The translations under genes were made by a program, and so were the position numbers. Below are positions 14,449-19,167 of a stretch of 19,167 nt of DNA, piece by piece (position 1 is the stretch's first letter; every line of letters begins with the position of its first letter). The notes beneath the pieces were generated by a model. That model saw nothing but the letters and a program-made list of their open reading frames with translations. It was not told the DNA's origin and did no database searches. This DNA comes from Prolixibacteraceae bacterium (GTDB taxonomy: Bacteria > Bacteroidota > Bacteroidia > Bacteroidales > Prolixibacteraceae). The stretch spans positions 1 to 19,167 of the forward strand of contig JAEUSS010000352.1 in NCBI GenBank assembly GCA_016788685.1. The letters run 5' to 3'.

Positions 14449-15447
14449 ATGAGTAAGCTTCTTTTAATGACCTGCCTGATCGCACTGCTTTCAGGCGCAA
14501 ATGGTTTTGCCCAAAAGCATGAGCTAAAATTTAATTCCGACAAAAAATTTAAAATCGTACAATTCACCGATGTTCATTTTAAGCCCGACGTTCCCGAATC
14601 GGAAGCGGCCTTAACAGCAATCAACAAAGTACTGGACAGCGAAAAACCGGATTTGGTAGTACTTACCGGCGATATTGTTACCGGGAGCCCGGCACAGCGC
14701 GGCTGGGAAACAGTTACGAACCTGATCATTCAGCGCCGGATACCGTTTGCTGCTGTTCTGGGGAACCACGATGATGAACAGGATATGACCCGCGACCAAC
14801 TGGGCGAAATGATTGAAAAAATGCCGTACAGCCTGATGGTCGGAAAGACCAAAAACATTTCGGGAAACGGAAACTATATCCTTGAAATTAAGGCATCGGA
14901 AGGAAAACAAACTTCGGAAATCCTGTATTTTATGGATTCGAATGCCTATTCGAAAATCAAAGGTGTGGGTACCTACAACTGGTTTCAGGCCGACCAGATA
15001 GAATGGTACCGCAACCAAAGTGAAAAACAAAAAAAGAAGAATAACGGAGAAACGCTTCCGGCACTGGCTTTCTTCCATATTCCGCTGCCCGAATACAATC
15101 AGGCCTACCGGAACCAGAAAAACCCGGCCATTGGCGTACGCCTCGAAAATGAAGCTTCGCCAACGCTCAACTCCGGGATGTTTGCTGCCATGCTCGAAAG
15201 CGGTGATGTTACCGCAACATTTGTCGGTCACGATCACGTCAACGACTATGTTTCATACCTGTATGGTATTGGCCTTTGCTACGGCCGTTTTACCGGGGGC
15301 AAAACCACCTACGGCGATTTGCCCAACGGCGGACGCGTCATCGAGCTGACCGAAGGACAACGGGCATTTAAAACATGGATCCGGACCTACCAGGACGAAG
15401 TGCTTTTACCCGTCAGTTTTCCGGAGGACCTCCTTCCGAAGAAATAA
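14449..15447 (+). CDS. Exported calcineurin-like metallophosphoesterase (Dcr2-like)
   Basis: This 332-residue phosphoesterase has a Sec signal peptide (residues 1-21, ending GFAQ), hence periplasmic. All ligands of the dinuclear metal site are present: TDVHF (Asp41, His43), LTGDI (Asp75), GNHDDE (Asn106, His107), FFHIPLPE (His210) and VGHDHVND (His261, His263). The overall form, with SDVH near the start and FFHIPLPE in the middle, resembles the Dcr2/purple-acid-phosphatase-like group common in Bacteroidota glycan loci. It is not closely similar to the lipoprotein phosphoesterase at 7854-9221. It follows the GH92 gene by 112 nt with its own candidate promoter, so a role in removing phosphate from phosphomannosyl glycans is attractive but is only inference from position. 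A strong terminator follows. Confidence 0.9.
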   Translation: MSKLLLMTCLIALLSGANGFAQKHELKFNSDKKFKIVQFTDVHFKPDVPESEAALTAINKVLDSEKPDLVVLTGDIVTGSPAQRGWETVTNLIIQRRIPFAAVLGNHDDEQDMTRDQLGEMIEKMPYSLMVGKTKNISGNGNYILEIKASEGKQTSEILYFMDSNAYSKIKGVGTYNWFQADQIEWYRNQSEKQKKKNNGETLPALAFFHIPLPEYNQAYRNQKNPAIGVRLENEASPTLNSGMFAAMLESGDVTATFVGHDHVNDYVSYLYGIGLCYGRFTGGKTTYGDLPNGGRVIELTEGQRAFKTWIRTYQDEVLLPVSFPEDLLPKK

Positions 15448-15449
15448 CC

Positions 15450-15486
15450 AAACAGGCTGCTCCGAATCAACTGAGCAGCCTGTTTT
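15450..15486 (+). terminator. Intrinsic terminator, probably bidirectional
   Basis: A perfect 13-bp stem (15450-15462 with 15473-15485) with a 10-nt loop runs into TTTT. It lies 2 nt after the phosphoesterase stop and 19 nt beyond the converging stress-protein stop at 15506, so it can serve both genes. Confidence 0.88.
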
Positions 15487-15505
15487 GCTTCTGTACCTCA
15501 CCCTT

Positions 15506-16606
15506 TCAGGCATGAAAGACCAGTATCGGGGTTTGCGTATGCAACATCAGCTTGCGGGCTACACTGGGATTAAAGAAACGGGTCAGCAAATTGCGCCGGT
15601 GCGTGGTGAGCGCCAGAACATTGATCTGATTTTCCTGGATAAACTTATCAATAGCTTCGGGCAGATTGGAGTTTTGAATCAGGCGGCAATCAAACGCGGC
15701 ATACGGATATTTTTCAACCAGGGCTTCCTTCATCCCTTCGAGCATGGCCTCATCCAGTTCCCCGTCGTTTCCTTTGTTGACATGCAAACAAATAACCTTG
15801 CATTCAAACGGTTTCACCAGGTTGATTAATTTATCCATCGCAATGAAATCATGAGCTTCGAAATTGGTGGCGTAAACAACCGTTTTGAAATTCTTCAGCC
15901 AATCATCGGGTGTATTCTCCGGAATAGCCAATACCGGGACTTTGGTATTGAAGATCACCCCTGCCGTAGTTGACCCGATCAGGTCGCCTGCCCGCGCATC
16001 GCCTCCGCGAATACCCATCACAACCATTTTGGGCGGATGAATCTGAATATAGGAAAGAATATCATCATCGGCTTCACCGATTTTGACGATGTACTCAGGT
16101 TTCATTTTTTTCCAGCGGTCAGCGTCAATCAGGGCTGTTACCTTAGTTAAAAATTCCTCGAATTTCTGACTGGTCATTTTTTCGGTCATTTCGTAATTCA
16201 GGAACAGGGCCGAATCGTAAACAATCACATCCGAATACGGAATGGTTAAAAACTCCGGACGCGGGGTAGAATGGTAAAGCACCATTTTCGCTCCCAATTT
16301 TTCGGCAATATCAAAACCGATCAAAACTGCTTTCAACGAATAAATTGAAAAATCAATCGGGACCAAAATATAATTCTCACGTTTCGATTGGTCGCTGGTT
16401 ACCTTGCCCAGCATCTTCTCCAGAATAGGGAATGCCCGCTTGGCATCCTTCTCCCGGATACGTATCTTGACTCCGGTGTCCATCGCACCTTGCAAAAAAT
16501 CGACACTTTCAAGAACACAGTCAATACCTTCCGATTCGAGCAACGACCGAAGAATCTCCGCCTTCGGATAAGGTAATGATGCCAGGGTTGTGAGTCTTTC
16601 GTCCAT
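15506..16606 (-). CDS. Universal stress protein with DUF2007 and two UspA domains
   Basis: This is a 366-residue cytoplasmic protein. Residues about 5-68 (TLASLPYPKAEILRSLLES, GVKIRIREKDAKRAFPIL) fit the small DUF2007 putative signal-transducing domain. Two UspA domains follow. The first (about 75-210) starts YILVPIDFSIYSLKAV and carries the ATP-loop MGIRGGDARAGDLIGSTTAG, matching G-2x-G-9x-G(S/T). The second (about 225-366) starts TVVYATNFEAHD and ends ALTTHRRNLLTRFFNPSV, where the loop glycines are replaced, so it probably does not bind ATP. Tandem Usp proteins are common in Bacteroidota; the DUF2007 fusion is less usual and suggests a dedicated signal input. No TAnnTTTG element was found upstream; a 6-bp hairpin (16640-16656) lies in the leader. 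Confidence 0.88.
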   Translation of the reverse strand: MDERLTTLASLPYPKAEILRSLLESEGIDCVLESVDFLQGAMDTGVKIRIREKDAKRAFPILEKMLGKVTSDQSKRENYILVPIDFSIYSLKAVLIGFDIAEKLGAKMVLYHSTPRPEFLTIPYSDVIVYDSALFLNYEMTEKMTSQKFEEFLTKVTALIDADRWKKMKPEYIVKIGEADDDILSYIQIHPPKMVVMGIRGGDARAGDLIGSTTAGVIFNTKVPVLAIPENTPDDWLKNFKTVVYATNFEAHDFIAMDKLINLVKPFECKVICLHVNKGNDGELDEAMLEGMKEALVEKYPYAAFDCRLIQNSNLPEAIDKFIQENQINVLALTTHRRNLLTRFFNPSVARKLMLHTQTPILVFHA

Positions 16607-16797
16607 GATAGTCGTTTTTTTTGGTTAGTCTTTCAATGACTGATTCGAAAAATCAGCGTTCAGGGTTACTAAAAAGGCAGAGTTTTTATGTTTTTTTATT
16701 GGCAATCGCCTCATGCTCCGGCTGCTGAATTTCAATGACAGGCAAAATCTCCGTGAAAACCCGAACTTCAGTACAGAAACAACACCTGAAAAGCAAC

Positions 16798-16824
16798 AAA
16801 AAAGCCTGCTCTTCCGAACAGGCT
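16798..16824 (-). terminator. Intrinsic terminator of the GH13 genes
   Basis: On the minus strand a 9-bp stem (16816-16824 with 16803-16811, one G-U pair) closes a GGAA tetraloop and runs into six U (A run 16798-16803). It lies 38 nt after the GH13 stop codon. Confidence 0.85.
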
Positions 16825-16861
16825 CTCCAAACCAACCTATAACCATTGAACCCAAAAAAAA

Positions 16862-18220
16862 CTATTTCCGGACAAAAACCTGGTACCCCCATGGGGCAAG
16901 TCTGATTGTCGAACCCTTTTCCAATGTCTTTGTTTCTCCTGAAAAATATTCCTGATAATCGCCTGCCTGCGGCAATTCAATAGTTGCGTCAACCGGTTGA
17001 GCCGACAAATTGAAAACCGCCAGAACCTGATTTTTATCCTTCCCACGGGTGAAGGCAAGCACCTGCTGCGGAGCCGATGTTTCAGCAAAAACCATCGGTT
17101 CGCCAGCCGCACCATTCCACAATGCAGCATTGTTTTTCTTCAGGCTGATGAGCGATTGATAAAATTTCTGCATTCCGAGGTTGTTCCAGCTGATGGTATC
17201 TTTTTCGAAGAACAATAACCGTTTGTTCAGGCCGGCTTCCTGACCGCTGTAAAGCAACGGAATACCCTCAATGGTAAATGTCAGCGCAGCAAAAGTTTTC
17301 ACAGCCTCGCCCATCCGTTCGTATTCGGTGCCTTGCCAGCTATTTTCATCGTGGTTGGTAATAAACTGCATCGGGAAAGCTCCCGGAGCATATTTATTAA
17401 CCGAATCGGTATAATACTTCTGAATGTCGGCGGCCGTTTTTTTGCCCTGCGCCACTTCGTTCAGGATGTGATGCAATTTCCAGGCATAGTTCGATTCGAA
17501 TGCTTTTTCGAGCAGGCCGGGATGGTCTTCGTCTTCGGCCAGCATATAAACCGGCTTAATCGAATCGAGCGAAGCTGTTGCTGCTTCCCAGAAATCCTGC
17601 GGGACGCCCCAGGCCACATCGCAACGAAATCCGTCAATGTTGGTTTCTTTCACCCAGTAATCCATCGCATCAATCATGGCGCGGCGCATGGGCTGCGAAT
17701 CGAAGTTCAGATCGGCAATGTCCGACCAGTCCGGGTTAGGCGGAATAATGTTTCCCAGCGAGTCTTTGGTATACCATTCCGGATGATCAGTTATCCATTG
17801 GTTGTCCCAGCCGGTATGGTTGGCCACCCAGTCGATGATGACTTTAAAACCCATCTCGAGTGCCTTATTTACCAGGCTTTTAAAATCTTCCAGTGTCCCA
17901 AATTCCGGATTAATCCCCTTGTAGTCTTTCACCGCGTAATACGAACCCAGACTGCCCTTGCGGTTTTTTTCCGAAATCGGGTGAACAGGCATCAGCCAAA
18001 GCACATCCACACCCAGTTCTTTCAGGCGCGGAAGATGTGTTTCGAACGCTTTGAAAGTTCCTTCGGGAGTATATTGACGAATATTCACTTCATATATCAC
18101 CGCATTTTTAGTCCACTCCGGAATGTGTGCCGGAATTACCGTTGGTTTTGTTGCAGGCTGGCAAGCGAACAAAGCAGCCGTCAGCAGCGGGATAAAAAAC
18201 AGGCTTTTCAGTTTATTCAT
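16862..18220 (-). CDS. Lipoprotein GH13 alpha-amylase
   Basis: This 452-residue glycoside hydrolase of family 13 acts on alpha-1,4-glucans or maltodextrins. The signal MNKLKSLFFIPLLTAALFAC gives lipid anchor Cys20, so it is envelope-bound. The (beta/alpha)8 barrel starts at AVIYEVNIRQYTPEGTF. The four GH13 regions are complete: DWVANH (I), GFRCDVAW with nucleophile Asp201 (II), MLAEDE with acid/base Glu229 (III) and FITNHDEN with Asp291 (IV). A C-terminal beta domain closes the protein (VLAVFNLSAQPVDATIEL). It is 92 nt downstream of the SusA-like gene in the same direction, and is probably co-transcribed with it; a strong terminator follows. Starch or maltodextrin specificity is inferred from the family. 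Confidence 0.95.
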   Translation of the reverse strand: MNKLKSLFFIPLLTAALFACQPATKPTVIPAHIPEWTKNAVIYEVNIRQYTPEGTFKAFETHLPRLKELGVDVLWLMPVHPISEKNRKGSLGSYYAVKDYKGINPEFGTLEDFKSLVNKALEMGFKVIIDWVANHTGWDNQWITDHPEWYTKDSLGNIIPPNPDWSDIADLNFDSQPMRRAMIDAMDYWVKETNIDGFRCDVAWGVPQDFWEAATASLDSIKPVYMLAEDEDHPGLLEKAFESNYAWKLHHILNEVAQGKKTAADIQKYYTDSVNKYAPGAFPMQFITNHDENSWQGTEYERMGEAVKTFAALTFTIEGIPLLYSGQEAGLNKRLLFFEKDTISWNNLGMQKFYQSLISLKKNNAALWNGAAGEPMVFAETSAPQQVLAFTRGKDKNQVLAVFNLSAQPVDATIELPQAGDYQEYFSGETKTLEKGSTIRLAPWGYQVFVRK

Positions 18221-18277
18221 AGCAGGATGTTAAAAATGTTGTCGTTGTTATTAATTGCTGCGGGTGCGAGTTAAAAC

Positions 18278-18305
18278 CCGTAACGCGCATCGCGTAACTC
18301 GTAAC
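18278..18305. repeat. Four tandem 7-mers of the form nCGTAAC
   Basis: CCGTAAC, GCGCATC, GCGTAAC and TCGTAAC lie end to end, the second being diverged. The block sits between two co-directional GH13 genes and contains an ACGCG/CGCGT hairpin. Its role is not known. Confidence 0.5.
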
Positions 18306-18312
18306 AGGGATT

Positions 18313-19167
18313 CTACTTCAACTCAACAATCATCGCACTCATAGCCGGAACGGTCAGAGTTTTCAAATCGGTCAGGGTCTTTCCTGAAATGATTTCTTTT
18401 CCTGAGGTGCAGCTGGCCATCACTTCGCTGAAACGGCCGGTATCCAGGCTCTTCTCTGATGCGTTTTTATTCAGTACCACCATCACTTTTCCGGATTCGT
18501 TGTAGCGGAAATACACGTAGATTCCGTTTTCAGGAGCAAAATGCCTGAGTGCTCCGTTATGAACAACCGGATTGGTTTTCCGCCAGTTCAACACTTTGCG
18601 GAAATAATCCTGCGCATCTTTTTGCTTAGCCGAAAGTCCGGAGCCGGTAAAAGCATTCACCGGATCGCCGTCCCATCCTCCCGGAAAATCGGAACGGATC
18701 ACACCGTGTTCTTCGGTTCCGGGATTGGACATCAGGATTTCGGTTCCGTAGAAAATCTGCGGAATTCCGCGGGTTGTAGCGTAATAGGCAATTCCCAGTT
18801 TCAGCAAATCAATATCCTCGCCCAACTGGGTGTAAAAACGCGACATGTCGTGATTATCCGGAAAAATAACCAGATCGTCTGAATTCGGATACAGAAAATC
18901 GTTGGCTAACGCTTCATACAGAGTGACCAGTCCGCCACCCCAGGTTTCGGGTTCTTTCAAACTCCTGACAACCGCGTTGTTCAGCGGAAAGTCCATCAGG
19001 CCGGGAAGCTCAGAAACATAGCCATCAGCATTTACTTTGCCTTTCTGCCAGTATGAAACAATAGCCGGATTCATTGACCACTCCTCGCCGACCATATAAA
19101 ACTCCGGATATTCTTCCAGCATCCGGCGGGTCCATTCGGCCATTGCAAATTTATCGGGGTACGGATA
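18313..19167 (-). CDS. SusA/cyclomaltodextrinase-like GH13 (5'-truncated)
   Basis: The reading frame is open to the right edge, so the N-terminal part (any N-terminal beta domain, the nucleophile region and the start) is outside the window. The visible 284 residues begin YPYPDKFAMAEWTRRM. They show the acid/base region MVGEEWSMNP, the LPGLMDFPLNNAV helix, region IV VIFPDNHDMSRF, and GIPQIFYGTEILMSNPG, all characteristic of the SusA/neopullulanase/cyclomaltodextrinase group. The C-terminal beta domain ends the protein (GKVMVVLNKNASEKSL, LTVPAMSAMIVELK). It would hydrolyse cyclodextrins, pullulan or maltodextrins; which one is not visible. It is upstream of the lipoprotein GH13 gene on the same strand, so the pair is a likely starch-processing operon. 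Confidence 0.92.
   Translation of the reverse strand, partial: YPYPDKFAMAEWTRRMLEEYPEFYMVGEEWSMNPAIVSYWQKGKVNADGYVSELPGLMDFPLNNAVVRSLKEPETWGGGLVTLYEALANDFLYPNSDDLVIFPDNHDMSRFYTQLGEDIDLLKLGIAYYATTRGIPQIFYGTEILMSNPGTEEHGVIRSDFPGGWDGDPVNAFTGSGLSAKQKDAQDYFRKVLNWRKTNPVVHNGALRHFAPENGIYVYFRYNESGKVMVVLNKNASEKSLDTGRFSEVMASCTSGKEIISGKTLTDLKTLTVPAMSAMIVELK

Noticed and set aside
16625..16892. Small minus-strand open frames between the GH13 and stress-protein genes
   Set aside because: They span the GH13 terminator at 16798-16824 and have no motif or start signal.
17333..18274. 313-codon plus-strand open frame over the GH13 gene
   Set aside because: Antisense to a complete GH13 with all four catalytic regions; its own translation shows no family pattern.
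1..19167. Mobile elements, CRISPR arrays, tRNA or rRNA genes
   Set aside because: No transposase or integrase, no long terminal inverted repeats, no regularly spaced repeats and no tRNA-like or rRNA-like stretch was seen on reading.

Overview
The window reads as a chromosomal segment of a Bacteroidota bacterium, probably a free-living or gut-associated glycan degrader of the Bacteroidales/Marinilabiliales type. Three things support this. The phylum-specific sigma-70 -7 motif TAnnTTTG lies a short distance upstream of nine genes. Shine-Dalgarno sites are weak or absent. The gene content is typical of the phylum: GH92 mannosidase, exported Gfo/Idh/MocA oxidoreductase, outer-membrane-type lipoproteins, SusA-like GH13 and a seven-helix membrane AraC regulator. 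The genus call is inference. No insertion sequence, CRISPR array, tRNA or rRNA was seen.

Layout. 1-734: the 3' part of a BtpA/SgcQ-family gene (+). 796-2662: a leftward housekeeping block with a serine-less acyl-carrier-like protein, pyrH and frr, each with its own candidate promoter; clear intrinsic terminators follow the ACP-like gene and frr. 2933-3484: a RimL-type acetyltransferase (-). 3639-6611: three consecutive exported cyclophilins (+) with gaps of 16 and 2 nt. The last is fused to a trypsin-like domain that has lost its catalytic His and Ser. 6663-7691: pheS with its own promoter and a strong terminator. 7854-9221 (-) and 9449-10543 (+): a lipoprotein calcineurin-like phosphoesterase facing a 7TM-AraC regulator. 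10935-14336: an exported Gfo/Idh/MocA oxidoreductase and a GH92 alpha-mannosidase 12 nt apart, followed by an exported Dcr2-like phosphoesterase (14449-15447). 15506-16606 (-): a DUF2007-Usp-Usp stress protein. 16862-19167 (-): a lipoprotein GH13 alpha-amylase and, upstream of it, the 3' part of a SusA/cyclomaltodextrinase-like GH13.

How the genes fit together. The cyclophilin cassette looks like a cell-envelope folding module: two lipoproteins and one soluble periplasmic protein, with the pseudo-protease as a possible binding module. The oxidoreductase-GH92 pair and the neighbouring phosphoesterase look like a small envelope system for trimming alpha-mannosides, perhaps phosphorylated ones. 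The two GH13 genes form a starch or maltodextrin module. No SusC/SusD pair is present inside the window.

The best candidates for something undescribed are the pseudo-protease/cyclophilin fusion with its two paralogs, and the acyl-carrier-like protein lacking the phosphopantetheine serine beside pyrH-frr.
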